NCBI GenBank assembly: GCA_938029995.1
Contig: CALHGI010000268.1
Coordinates: forward strand, 1 to 7,362
Source: an uncultured cyanobacterium
Lineage (GTDB): Bacteria; Cyanobacteriota; Cyanobacteriia; Phormidesmidales; Phormidesmidaceae
Reading direction: 5' to 3'
Length of the DNA: 7,362 nucleotides
The position numbers were made by a program, and so were the translations under genes. Below, one piece after another: positions 1-6,064 of the stretch (position 1 is the stretch's first letter; each line of letters begins with the position of its first letter). A model generated the notes under the pieces. It saw only the letters and a list, made by a program, of their open reading frames with translations. It was not told the origin of the DNA and did no database searches.

Positions 1-50
1 GTGAGCATGCAAATGCTCTGGCAACGGCCCTGCATAAAAGACGAATCGCC

Positions 51-974
51 ATGACAGTCAGTCCCTATCAGGAATTACCATGCTCTACCCATATTGGGGG
101 TGCAGTTCAGCACTATGACTGGACCGCCCAGGGGCAACCCATAACCATTGTCTATGAAACCTTGGGGGCGGGGCCAACGGTGTTGCTGCTACCCGCATTT
201 AGTACCGTTTCAACACGGGCAGAACTGGCCAAAATTGCCCAGGTGCTGGCGTCTGATTTTCAGGTCATAGCACTAGATTGGCTAGGGTTTGGTGACTCTG
301 ATCGGCCTGCTTTCACCTACTCTCGCTCGCTCTACCAGGCATTGCTCAAGGACTTTGTGCAAAACTGCTGTCCGCAGCCAGCGGGGATTGTGGCGGCAGG
401 GCATGGGGCAGGGTATGCCCTCCATCTAGCCCAGAACCAACTGGTTCAGAATCAACCGGGTTTGACGCTACTGTTGGTGGCGCCCACCTGGAAAGGGCCT
501 TTGCGGGCCATGGGGGCACCGGGGTGGTTAGCGGCTGGTCTGCGAAATTTGGTGGGGCTGCCGGTCGTGGGTCCTGCCCTCTATGGTGCAAACACTCACC
601 CAGCCTTGCTTAAATGGATGTATCAGCGCCATGTATTCGTAGATCAGGCGAGGCTGACGCCAACATTTATTCAGCAGCGCCACCGCATTACCCAACGGCC
701 AGGAGCCCGGTTTGCCCCGGCGGCTTTTGTGACAGCGGCGCTAGACCCGATGGGCGATCGCACCGAATGGCTCCAGGCGGCAACCGCGGTTACGGCGGCC
801 AGCTCCGTACGCCTGATCCTGGCGGACCAGGCACCTCCCCAATCTAAGGCTGAAATGGAGGCGCTGTCAGACCTGCCTGGCATCCAGACCGATCATCTGC
901 CTGGCTCGCTGGGGCTATACGAAGAGTATGGCGCTGAAGTGGGTGCGATCGCACTCGCCCATTTCAAAGCATAA
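51..974 (+). CDS. alpha/beta hydrolase fold protein, probably catalytically altered
   Basis: The 307-residue protein has an alpha/beta-hydrolase core: a strand and turn LLLPAF at 45-50 where the oxyanion loop lies, then the family hallmark DWLGFGDSDRP at 76-86. The nucleophile elbow at 117-121 reads G-H-G-A-G, so Gly119 sits where GxSxG enzymes have Ser. The C-terminal segment LPGSLGLYEEY (283-293) has Tyr290 where relatives usually have the catalytic His. Asp259 is a possible acid residue. What I see is the fold and the substitutions; loss of classical hydrolase activity is inferred. No signal peptide is evident. The ATG has no strong Shine-Dalgarno sequence, and the frame is open to the left edge (codons from base 3), so the real start could lie upstream. 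Alternatively an upstream gene in frame 1 ends at TGA 52-54, giving an ATGA overlap. The COG0523 GTPase follows 54 bases downstream on the same strand. Confidence 0.85.
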   Translation: MTVSPYQELPCSTHIGGAVQHYDWTAQGQPITIVYETLGAGPTVLLLPAFSTVSTRAELAKIAQVLASDFQVIALDWLGFGDSDRPAFTYSRSLYQALLKDFVQNCCPQPAGIVAAGHGAGYALHLAQNQLVQNQPGLTLLLVAPTWKGPLRAMGAPGWLAAGLRNLVGLPVVGPALYGANTHPALLKWMYQRHVFVDQARLTPTFIQQRHRITQRPGARFAPAAFVTAALDPMGDRTEWLQAATAVTAASSVRLILADQAPPQSKAEMEALSDLPGIQTDHLPGSLGLYEEYGAEVGAIALAHFKA

Positions 975-1003
975 ATTTCCAAGCATAGATTTCCAAGCAT
1001 AGA
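967..1003. repeat. 14-bp tandem repeat between hydrolase and GTPase genes
   Basis: Two 14-base units, AAGCATAAATTTCC (967-980) and AAGCATAGATTTCC (981-994), are followed by a partial third, AAGCATAGA (995-1003). The first unit contains the hydrolase stop codon TAA (972-974). It looks like a small slippage duplication. No regulatory role is visible. Confidence 0.8.
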
Positions 1004-1016
1004 ACAACACCCTTAC

Positions 1017-1022
1017 AGGAGA
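1017..1022 (+). promoter_or_regulatory. Shine-Dalgarno of the COG0523 GTPase
   Basis: AGGAGA lies six bases before the ATG at 1029. It is the clearest ribosome binding site in the window and fixes the start of the GTPase. Confidence 0.8.
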
Positions 1023-1028
1023 CTTTTC

Positions 1029-2006
1029 ATGGTCAACGACAACATTTACAACACCGTTCCCGTCACTGTTTTAACCGGGTATCTAGGCGCAGGTAAAACC
1101 ACCCTGTTAAATCGCATTCTCACCCACGAGCATGGCAAAAAAGTAGCGGTGATCGTCAACGAATTTGGCGAAGTGGGCATCGACAATCAGCTAGTGGTGG
1201 ATGCCGACGAAGAAGTGTTTGAAATGAACAACGGCTGTATCTGTTGCATCGTGCGGGGAGATCTGATTCGCATCATTGGCAACCTAATGAAACGTCGCGA
1301 TAAGTTTGACCATCTGGTGATTGAAACCACCGGGCTGGCGGACCCGGCCCCAGTGATCCAAACCTTCTTTGTGGATGACGAAGTGCAGATGCAAACCCAG
1401 CTGGATGCGGTGGTGACGGTGGTGGATGCTCGCCATATTTGGCAACATTGGGAAGCCGAGGAAGCTGTGGAGCAAATTGCCTTTGCCGATGTCATTTTGC
1501 TCAATAAGATTGACCTGGTCACAGAAGAGGAACTCACCCAGCTGGAACAGCGGATTCGGGGCATGAATGCCCTGGCCAAAATCCATCGCACCCGTGATGC
1601 TCAGATTGAAATGGATGCCCTCCTCGGCGTCAGTGCCTTTGACCTGAATAAGGCCTTGCAAATTGACCCGGATTTTCTCGACGAAACCGCCCATGAGCAC
1701 GACGAAACCGTCGGTTCGGTGGCCCTGGTGGAGTCTGGAGAAATTGATAATGACAAACTGGAAGCCTGGATCGGAGAACTATTGCGCGACCACGGTCCCG
1801 ACATCTTTCGTATGAAGGGTATTCTCAACATGGCCGGAGAAGACAACCGATTTGTCTTTCAGGGTATACACATGTTGTTTGATGGTCGTCAGGATCGCCC
1901 CTGGAAACCAGATGAGACTCGTAAAAATGAACTGGTGTTTATCGGTCGTAACCTGGAGCAGCTCAAGCTGGCAGAGCGATTTAAGGATTGTTTGGTGAGT
2001 GAGTAA
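1029..2006 (+). CDS. COG0523 (CobW/ZNG1-like) GTPase, putative zinc metallochaperone
   Basis: This 325-residue protein is a G3E-family P-loop GTPase. Visible motifs in order: Walker [10 protein letters not shown] (17-25), the metal-binding CxCC motif C70-I-C72-C73 after NNG, the Walker-B-side ETTGLADP (99-106), the guanine-specificity motif NKID (159-162), a short acidic/His hinge HEHDE (222-226), and a CobW C-terminal domain from about 228 ending in FIGRNLEQL. Members of this family use GTP hydrolysis to deliver zinc, cobalt or other metals to client proteins in the cytoplasm. The short hinge lacks the long His-rich stretch of some members. A zinc role is inferred from family and from the Zur/Fur box at the other end of the window; the exact metal and client are unknown. 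The gene has a good Shine-Dalgarno sequence and lies 54 bases after the hydrolase gene, so the two may be co-transcribed. No Zur box is visible directly upstream. Confidence 0.93.
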   Translation: MVNDNIYNTVPVTVLTGYLGAGKTTLLNRILTHEHGKKVAVIVNEFGEVGIDNQLVVDADEEVFEMNNGCICCIVRGDLIRIIGNLMKRRDKFDHLVIETTGLADPAPVIQTFFVDDEVQMQTQLDAVVTVVDARHIWQHWEAEEAVEQIAFADVILLNKIDLVTEEELTQLEQRIRGMNALAKIHRTRDAQIEMDALLGVSAFDLNKALQIDPDFLDETAHEHDETVGSVALVESGEIDNDKLEAWIGELLRDHGPDIFRMKGILNMAGEDNRFVFQGIHMLFDGRQDRPWKPDETRKNELVFIGRNLEQLKLAERFKDCLVSE

Positions 2007-2488
2007 GGGCATTTTCGGCAAAGAACCTACCAGTAATCTAGGCCCCCTTTTGACGGAAGTATCTACGTTCTCTCAGTTAGGCATATTGGGGTTTCCCCAA
2101 TTCTGGGGGCTTTGAATCTTGCCCCTCCAGGATTGGCCGCTAAGGGAGGCATTCAATCGGTATAGTCTTTTCGAGAAAACACCTAAGGACTCATTAAGCA
2201 ATAATTTCAGGATTGCAGTTTCCCCTAAATCTTTTTCAGAAACCAGTCCAGGATATAGACAATTGTCCCCGCCGTAACCCCAACTTAATGCTATTAGGAA
2301 TAATTCAGTACGGTGGGTCGGAGGGCGGCGTTCCGGCCCTAACCATGGGAAGCCCCGTTTGCGATTTAGGAGAACTTACATACTTCCGAAAAGGGAACTC
2401 GGAGGGACCCCAAGCAACATCTTTAAACTCCACACCAGCAGCCTAAGCTACCACTTAAAACCATGAGCTTAATTTTTAACAAGTCCTA
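2007..2488. other. long intergenic region, hairpin-rich, no recognised gene
   Basis: These 482 bases lie between the GTPase and the WD40 gene. The first third holds three adjacent hairpins (2085-2158, listed separately). Further on are a perfect 10-bp palindrome GACAATTGTC (near 2260), a GC-rich hairpin AGGGC/GCCCT at 2322-2340 with a CGTT loop, an 8-base direct repeat TCGGAGGG (2318-2325 and 2399-2406), and TTCC/GGAA around 2384-2397. A 77-codon reading frame (2213-2446) has no ribosome binding site or recognisable family and is not called. A structured non-coding RNA or a long 5' leader is possible. I see no match to tRNA, tmRNA, RNase P or SRP RNA, nor to the riboswitch signatures I know. 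Confidence 0.5.
2085..2158 (+). other. three consecutive hairpins, candidate structured RNA
   Basis: Hairpin 1 is ATTGGGG-TTT-CCCCAAT (2085-2101), a perfect 7-bp stem. Hairpin 2 (2103-2130) pairs CTGG with CCAG and GGGC with GCCC around a two-base bulge and a 10-base loop. Hairpin 3 (2131-2158) pairs GATTG with CAATC and GCC with GGC. They are packed end to end about 80 bases after the GTPase stop. There is no T-tract, so this is not a canonical intrinsic terminator. It could be part of a small RNA or a 3' stabilising structure. Confidence 0.45.
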
Positions 2489-3574
2489 ATGCCTAAAAAC
2501 ATGCTGAAAACAAAAAAGCATAAACAACCTGTACTCCAGCAACTCTGGAACACTCGTCTTTCAGACTACGTAACAGCCATGGCCTGGACGCCCGATGGCA
2601 CTCAACTCGCTGCCAGCTCTGGTGCCGGTGAGGTGCTACTCTACACGCCTGCAACAGACAAATCTATCTGCTTACAAAGTGGCCAGGGAGAGTCTGTCGA
2701 TGCCCTGGACATCTCCGCCGATGGCAAATTTCTAGCCGCTGGCGGGCAGGCTGGCACAGTGTGGATCTGGCAAATTAATAGTGATGCACCCACGCTGCTA
2801 ACCACTTTGGAGCATGCCCGCACCTGGATTGATCGGCTGCAATGGCACCCCACTTCTCCGGAACTGGCCTTTAGCTTTGGGCGCTATGTCCAGGTGTGGC
2901 ATGCGGTTGAGCAAACTGTTGTTACCACCTTAGATTTTGAAGATTCGTCTGTATTAGACCTTGCTTGGAACCCCCAGGGGACCAGGCTATCGCTGGGGGG
3001 TAACCAGAGTATTAAAACCTGGAAGTCCCAGGACTGGGATGAGGACCCAATAGTGAGAGAAGTGGGTGGAGCCAGCGTGGCGGTTGCCTGGTCGCCGGAT
3101 GGGCATTACTTGGCTTCGGGGAACAATGATCGCTCAGTTTTGGTATGGGCAAAGGATCATCCTGCTCCCTGGCGAATGCAGGGGTTCCCTGGCAAAGTGC
3201 GGCAGTTGGCCTGGTCGAAACCGATGGTACGGGATGCGCCGTTGCTGGCATCGATCAGTGGTGAAGGCATTGTTGTGTGGACCAAGGCAGCAGATGAATC
3301 AGCCGGCTGGAATCCTCAGGTGTTGGAGGACCATGGGGGGATGGTGCGGGAGATTGCGTTTCGGCCCAACACCCTATTATTGGCGTCTGCGGCTGATGAT
3401 GGTTGTTTATATTTGTGGCAAAAGGCCCGGCGGATTATACAAACGTTGGAGGGAGCTGCTGGTGGGTTTTCGTGTTTGGCCTGGTCTAGGCAGGGCATAA
3501 TGCTAGCCGCTGGTGGCAGTGGTGGGGAACTGTGGGTGTGGACTGAAATGACTAAAGGAAAAGGGTTTAAGTAG
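2489..3574 (+). CDS. WD40 repeat beta-propeller protein
   Basis: This 361-residue protein consists almost entirely of WD40-type repeats. Eight blade-closing strands are visible, ending near LLY (52), WIW (94), VQVW (137), IKTW (178), VLVW (220), IVVW (264), LYLW (310) and WVW (351). Several are preceded by the typical WSPDG-like turn and GS/AASG strands. The final Asp of the classical WD pair is absent in every repeat. There is no enzyme domain, signal peptide or membrane segment, so a cytoplasmic protein-interaction scaffold is the natural reading. The N terminus is Lys-rich (residues 3-12). The start is uncertain: no Shine-Dalgarno precedes ATG 2489, and an in-frame ATG at 2501 is equally possible. 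It shares its strand with the COG0523 GTPase but is separated by 482 bases, so it is probably transcribed independently. Partner and function are unknown. Confidence 0.9.
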   Translation: MPKNMLKTKKHKQPVLQQLWNTRLSDYVTAMAWTPDGTQLAASSGAGEVLLYTPATDKSICLQSGQGESVDALDISADGKFLAAGGQAGTVWIWQINSDAPTLLTTLEHARTWIDRLQWHPTSPELAFSFGRYVQVWHAVEQTVVTTLDFEDSSVLDLAWNPQGTRLSLGGNQSIKTWKSQDWDEDPIVREVGGASVAVAWSPDGHYLASGNNDRSVLVWAKDHPAPWRMQGFPGKVRQLAWSKPMVRDAPLLASISGEGIVVWTKAADESAGWNPQVLEDHGGMVREIAFRPNTLLLASAADDGCLYLWQKARRIIQTLEGAAGGFSCLAWSRQGIMLAAGGSGGELWVWTEMTKGKGFK

Positions 3575-3578
3575 GGCA

Positions 3579-3605
3579 GTTTAATCCTTTAGAGAATGAT
3601 TAAAC
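3579..3605 (+). terminator. hairpin after the WD40 gene, possible terminator
   Basis: A perfect 8-bp inverted repeat, GTTTAATC (3579-3586) and GATTAAAC (3598-3605), with an 11-base loop starts five bases after the WD40 stop. There is no following T-tract and the stem is AT-rich, so termination strength is doubtful. Its position supports a 3'-end role. Confidence 0.4.
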
Positions 3606-3659
3606 AGATGTGCACGGTGATGGGTAAACCAGGTGTCGTATAACTCCATGATTGGGGTG

Positions 3660-3853
3660 CTTAACAGTCAAATGTGACGCATAAGCACCCTATTCACCAT
3701 GCTTAACGGTCAAATATGACGTATAACATTCTGCTTTCGCGGAATTATGCGTCAAAAATTGGATATAAGTTCTGTAAATAAGGGTGTTATCACCCAAAAG
3801 TGACGGATAAGATCCAGAATTATGGGTCTTATCTACCAGATCTGACGCTGAAT
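3660..3853. repeat. array of five 26-bp palindromic repeats with exact 42-bp period
   Basis: Units start at 3660, 3702, 3744, 3786 and 3828. Each is 26 bases long, followed by a 16-base non-conserved spacer. The consensus is CTTA-N3-GTCA-N4-TGAC-N3-TAAG, a dyad-symmetric sequence centred between bases 13 and 14. Units 1 and 2 are closest to consensus. Unit 3 fits better in reverse complement, and units 4 and 5 are degenerate in the left arm. In unit 1 the outer arms extend to a perfect 9-bp pair GGGTGCTTA/TAAGCACCC (3655-3690). A decayed half-unit, GTCGTATAAC, precedes the array at 3635-3644. A 42-bp step is close to four helical turns, so all units face the same side of DNA. This suits either a protein-binding array (such as a transposon end or operator cluster) or tandem hairpins. 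No function can be assigned from sequence alone. Confidence 0.85.
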
Positions 3854-3861
3854 ATATAGTT

Positions 3862-4062
3862 AGCTGGCTCCGCACACAGGTCTTGCACTCGTGGATGAGG
3901 GCGATCGACTGGAACCGGAAAGAGCATCGAGAGATCGGGTGTGGTGCGTAGTTGGGGCGATCAGGTTTTCCGAGAAGTCCCAGAGGCAATCGGTGGGGCC
4001 ACGTTGATAAAGCGATCGGTAATGAGGAATAGTTAAGTGTAGTCAGAGTTGTAGGGAGAAAT
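3862..4062. other. non-coding leader between palindrome array and DUF4440 gene
   Basis: About 200 bases with no convincing gene in any frame. It contains three near-HIP1 sequences (GGCGATCG near 3902, GGCGATCA near 3956, GCGATCGG near 4012) but no perfect octamer. It may carry the promoter of the downstream gene; no strong -35/-10 pair stands out. Confidence 0.4.
4053..4058 (+). promoter_or_regulatory. Shine-Dalgarno of the DUF4440 gene
   Basis: AGGGAG ends four bases before the ATG at 4063 and supports that start. Confidence 0.65.
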
Positions 4063-4440
4063 ATGGATTCAGAAATTGAAACTCAAATTCGCGAGTGTGA
4101 AGCGCGACTTTACGCTGCAATGGCAGCCTCCAACGTATCTGAATTAGACGTACTCATCGCCGATGACCTGCTTTTCGCCGGACCAACTGGTGAACTGGCA
4201 ACTAAAGCAATGGATTTAGACTTGCACCGTACTGGCGGTACACAATTTCACGAGTTTGTGCCAAAAGAGCTAGAAATACGTATTTGGAGTGAATATTTTG
4301 TTCTTGCGTCGGCTAAAGTCTTTTTGAGCGGCACGTACTTAGGAAATGCCTTCGCAGGTGATTACCGTTACATGAGAGTTTGGCGTAAAGGTAAAAACGG
4401 CTGGCAAGTCGTTGGTGGTAGCGCTAGCGCGATGGTCTGA
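4063..4440 (+). CDS. NTF2-like / DUF4440 (SnoaL-like) family protein
   Basis: This 125-residue protein fits the DUF4440/NTF2-like alpha+beta-barrel pattern. It has an N-terminal helix of the EARLYAAMAASNVSELDVLIADDLLF type (13-38), then PTGE (41-44), then alternating beta strands ending in YMRVWRKGKNGWQVVGGSAS (102-121), with the aromatic-rich YxRVWR strand and a final W-x-V-V strand. Its length is normal for a single-domain member. These proteins are small cytoplasmic pocket proteins, some of them enzymes such as isomerases or cyclases and many of unknown ligand; no catalytic residue can be named here. It has its own Shine-Dalgarno sequence, stands alone between convergent neighbours, and is followed 71 bases later by an attC-like site. 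Its base composition appears more AT-rich than the flanking genes. NTF2-like proteins are frequent integron cassette cargo, which fits acquisition by cassette insertion. Confidence 0.8.
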   Translation: MDSEIETQIRECEARLYAAMAASNVSELDVLIADDLLFAGPTGELATKAMDLDLHRTGGTQFHEFVPKELEIRIWSEYFVLASAKVFLSGTYLGNAFAGDYRYMRVWRKGKNGWQVVGGSASAMV

Positions 4441-4511
4441 AGGTCTAAACCGATTAAATCTTGCAAAATGGCGGAAGATTGAGTCGTTGAGAGCTACTGG
4501 TGATGATATCC

Positions 4512-4598
4512 AGCTAACAACCGCGCTGCACCGGAACGAATTCGAGCTATCGTTGGGATGCAAATATTATCTGCGTCCGATGAGCGCAATCGTTAGCT
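4512..4598 (+). other. attC-like integron recombination site (87 bp)
   Basis: The site has the full attC architecture. R'' AGCTAAC (4512-4518) is perfectly complementary to R' GTTAGCT (4592-4598). Inside these, unpaired central spacers AACC and AATC face each other. L'' GCGCTGCACCGGA (4523-4535) then pairs with L' TCCGATGAGCGC (4576-4587), leaving one extrahelical base (G4528) and one mismatch (C4531 against A4580). A 40-base variable terminal segment lies between. The R boxes depart from strict RYYYAAC/GTTRRRY at one position each, but the AACAAC...GCGCTGCACCGG and GAGCGC...CGTTAG blocks are typical of chromosomal attC sites. Length is within the known range. Orientation fits a site at the 3' end of the DUF4440 cassette. 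Single-strand folding of this type is what an integron integrase recognises. Confidence 0.78.
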
Positions 4599-4696
4599 TC
4601 ACTGAATACATGTGCATAGAGATCTATATCGCGATTCAATCGGACAGAGACCTAAGTCAGGTTGATTCCGAGTCTGGGTTTTGGGTCTCCGAAGTC

Positions 4697-4739
4697 AAAA
4701 AAAGTTCAAGCTTGGCATTTAAGACGATTGCTATGCTTG
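4697..4739 (-). terminator. possible terminator of the oxidoreductase gene
   Basis: Read on the minus strand, a CAAGC/GCTTG inverted repeat (4735-4739 and 4707-4711) with a long loop is followed by seven T residues (4703-4697). It lies just past the oxidoreductase stop. The stem is short and the loop long, so this is a weak call. Confidence 0.35.
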
Positions 4740-4747
4740 CTTTTACT

Positions 4748-5965
4748 CTATTTGATCAGCGCAGGGACAATGCGATCGCAAGCCAGCTTTGCCCCAAACA
4801 AATTTCTCGCAACGGGACCAACGCGCAATGCTGCTGCACCTCCCATAATAAACAAATTGCATCCGGGCCACCGGAGATGTTTGTCAAGGATCGGCAACCC
4901 TTCAACATCAGAAATTGGATACTGTTTCCGCACGGCAGATAACAACGGCCAGTGATTAATATCCAAGGTAGTGCCCGTAGCCAGCCAGATGCGGGCAATG
5001 GGGTGGTGGGCAATACAGTCGTGGGCCTCTGGGTGGTTACACATGACTTGCCATGCATTCTCTTGCCAGGTGGCAGATTGCACTTCGCATTGTTCATAAA
5101 ACGAGAGTTTGCCGTCTCGCTCTAGCCGTCGCAATTTTGTCAGCACCGCCGGTGTTAGGGACCCGCCATTGCGGGCATCGCGCATCGTCTGCCAGCGGGT
5201 TCTCCAACAGGGCTCGGCGTGAAATCCCTTAAGGTATTTAGGCCCCAGCCAACCCGGTTCAGCATCAAACAGCTTTTCGTAAAAGGTACGGCGAGCCATC
5301 ATGATCACCTGGGCACCGCGTGCGATCGCACCCAACGCCAGGTGACCGGCGGTCAAACCACTGCCAATGATCAAAATTCGTTCTCCCCGTAGTCGTAACC
5401 CGCGCAGGTCCACCTGATGGGAATGGCACAGCCGCCCGGGGGGATAGGTGTTGGGCAGTGCTTTGGCCCAGTCGGGTCTGTGGGGAACGCCACCGGCAAC
5501 CGCCAGCACCACTCGTCTTGCAATCAATACCTGGCCATTGGCCATCGTCAATCGAAATCGTTGACCCTTTTGGCGGATGGGCTCCAGGTGTTTTACCTGG
5601 GCTGGTATGATCCGATCCCGCAGCTGCCAGCGGCGGATCACCTCCTGACAAAAGTCTTGAAACAGCTGGGTCCCTGGCAAATCGTAGGGGGGAAATAGTT
5701 CGTTAGCCCGCGACTCGGCAAAGGCCCGTAACGCGTGGGGATTGGGATCGGGATGGTGGACTACGGGCGATCGCAAATGGGGAATCTCATAGGCCGCAAA
5801 CTGATGCTGCCACTGCTGTAACCATTGCCCGGATGGATCGAGCACCACAAAGCGATTGCCCATGGACTGCTTCTTTTGCAGTAAATGCGTCACCAGGGTC
5901 AACGCCTGGGGACCTGCCCCCACAATGGCTAAATCAATCGTCTTGGGTAGCGCAGCAGCAACCAT
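4748..5965 (-). CDS. FAD/NAD(P)-binding oxidoreductase (flavin monooxygenase-like)
   Basis: This 405-residue protein has two Rossmann dinucleotide-binding motifs. The N-terminal GAGPQA (16-21) after a hydrophobic strand binds FAD, with Asp43 at the end of the second strand. The central GSGLTA (201-206) within ILIIGSGLTAGHLAL is the presumed NAD(P)H site. A later LATG (328-331) matches the ATG-type FAD motif, and the C-terminal MGGAAALRVGPVARNL segment (374-390) is typical of COG4529-like proteins related to ornithine/lysine N-monooxygenases. The substrate is unknown; hydroxylation or redox chemistry is inferred from family. No signal peptide or membrane segment is apparent. It is transcribed divergently from the P-loop gene, and the Zur/Fur box lies 16 bases before its ATG, at or just past the likely transcription start, so repression by a metal-loaded regulator is expected. 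It converges with the DUF4440 cassette at its 3' end. Confidence 0.88.
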   Translation of the reverse strand: MVAAALPKTIDLAIVGAGPQALTLVTHLLQKKQSMGNRFVVLDPSGQWLQQWQHQFAAYEIPHLRSPVVHHPDPNPHALRAFAESRANELFPPYDLPGTQLFQDFCQEVIRRWQLRDRIIPAQVKHLEPIRQKGQRFRLTMANGQVLIARRVVLAVAGGVPHRPDWAKALPNTYPPGRLCHSHQVDLRGLRLRGERILIIGSGLTAGHLALGAIARGAQVIMMARRTFYEKLFDAEPGWLGPKYLKGFHAEPCWRTRWQTMRDARNGGSLTPAVLTKLRRLERDGKLSFYEQCEVQSATWQENAWQVMCNHPEAHDCIAHHPIARIWLATGTTLDINHWPLLSAVRKQYPISDVEGLPILDKHLRWPGCNLFIMGGAAALRVGPVARNLFGAKLACDRIVPALIK

Positions 5966-5981
5966 AAATAAATTCCAAGAA

Positions 5982-6000
5982 AATGATAATGATTATCATT
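5982..6000. promoter_or_regulatory. Zur/Fur box, perfect 9-1-9 palindrome
   Basis: AATGATAATGATTATCATT is a perfect 19-base palindrome containing the 7-1-7 core TGATAAT-G-ATTATCA. This core matches the Zur operator described for filamentous cyanobacteria and also the general Fur 7-1-7 consensus, so sequence alone does not decide which regulator binds. The COG0523-type neighbours favour Zur. It overlaps the -35/spacer zone of the rightward promoter and the start region of the leftward one, so one bound dimer pair could repress both. Confidence 0.88.
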
Positions 6001-6013
6001 CTAGGAGTATAAT
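5985..6013 (+). promoter_or_regulatory. rightward promoter of the P-loop / phosphoesterase operon
   Basis: A perfect -10 hexamer TATAAT lies at 6008-6013. With a 17-base spacer the -35 position (5985-5990) falls inside the Zur/Fur box and is a poor TTGACA match. The predicted leader is about 45 bases to the ATG at 6065. Confidence 0.6.
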
Positions 6014-6036
6014 CCAAAGCGGCTTTATGCAATCAA
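6006..6036 (-). promoter_or_regulatory. leftward promoter of the oxidoreductase gene
   Basis: On the minus strand TTGATT (6036-6031) and TATACT (6011-6006) form a -35/-10 pair with a 19-base spacer, slightly long. The -10 shares bases with the rightward TATAAT. The expected transcription start falls at the right edge of the Zur/Fur box. Confidence 0.5.
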
Positions 6037-6064
6037 ATTTTCACCCCTGATTTGCTCGCTTGTT

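Larger units (their letters stand above)
3860..4592 (+). mobile_element. inferred single integron-type gene cassette (DUF4440 gene plus attC)
   Basis: An attC-like site follows the small NTF2-like gene, which is the arrangement of an integron cassette. The left boundary should be a GTTRRRY-like core complementary to the R'' box AGCTAAC. The 7-mer GTTAGCT occurs at 3859-3865 and is identical to the right core at 4592-4598, so the cassette could run from 3860 to 4592. A second possible left core, GTTAAGT at 4032-4038, fits GTTRRRY exactly and would give a shorter 560-base cassette with a typical short leader. No integrase gene or second attC is in the window, so this would be an isolated cassette. 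The boundary is inferred and uncertain. Confidence 0.45.
4441..4747. other. gene-free stretch containing attC-like site and 3' end of the oxidoreductase unit
   Basis: No real gene is supported here. A plus-strand open frame (4412-4942) crosses it but runs antisense far into the oxidoreductase gene, lacks a ribosome binding site and resembles nothing. The stretch holds the attC-like site (4512-4598) and a possible minus-strand terminator (4697-4739). Confidence 0.6.

Noticed and set aside
1..54. Upstream gene ending at TGA 52-54
   Set aside because: Frame 1 is open only over 17 codons at the window edge and looks unlike coding sequence; it cannot be told from chance without the upstream bases.
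2005..2051. Intrinsic terminator after the COG0523 gene
   Set aside because: Only AAGGG/CCCTT can pair, across a loop of about 35 bases, despite a short T run; too weak to call.
2076..2082. GTTAGGC as a second attC R' box
   Set aside because: No complementary GCCTAAC and no L-box pair lie at the right distance upstream; a single 7-mer is expected by chance.
2305..2345. Group II intron domain V or IS200/IS605 end
   Set aside because: Short words such as GTACGGT and GGAAGCCCC recall these elements, but the diagnostic domain V hairpin, an intron ORF or a TnpB reading frame are absent.
2213..2446. 77-codon reading frame in the intergenic region
   Set aside because: No ribosome binding site, no recognisable family, and it overlaps several hairpins; treated as chance.
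3660..3853. CRISPR array
   Set aside because: The repeats are degenerate and palindromic, spacers are only 16 bases, and no cas gene or leader is visible.
3690..3989. 99-codon minus-strand reading frame over the palindrome array
   Set aside because: The translation simply follows the repeats and has no family resemblance or start signal.
4412..4942. 176-codon plus-strand reading frame as a gene
   Set aside because: It overlaps the 3' end of the DUF4440 gene, spans the attC-like site, runs about 190 bases antisense into the oxidoreductase gene, and has no ribosome binding site or recognisable domain.
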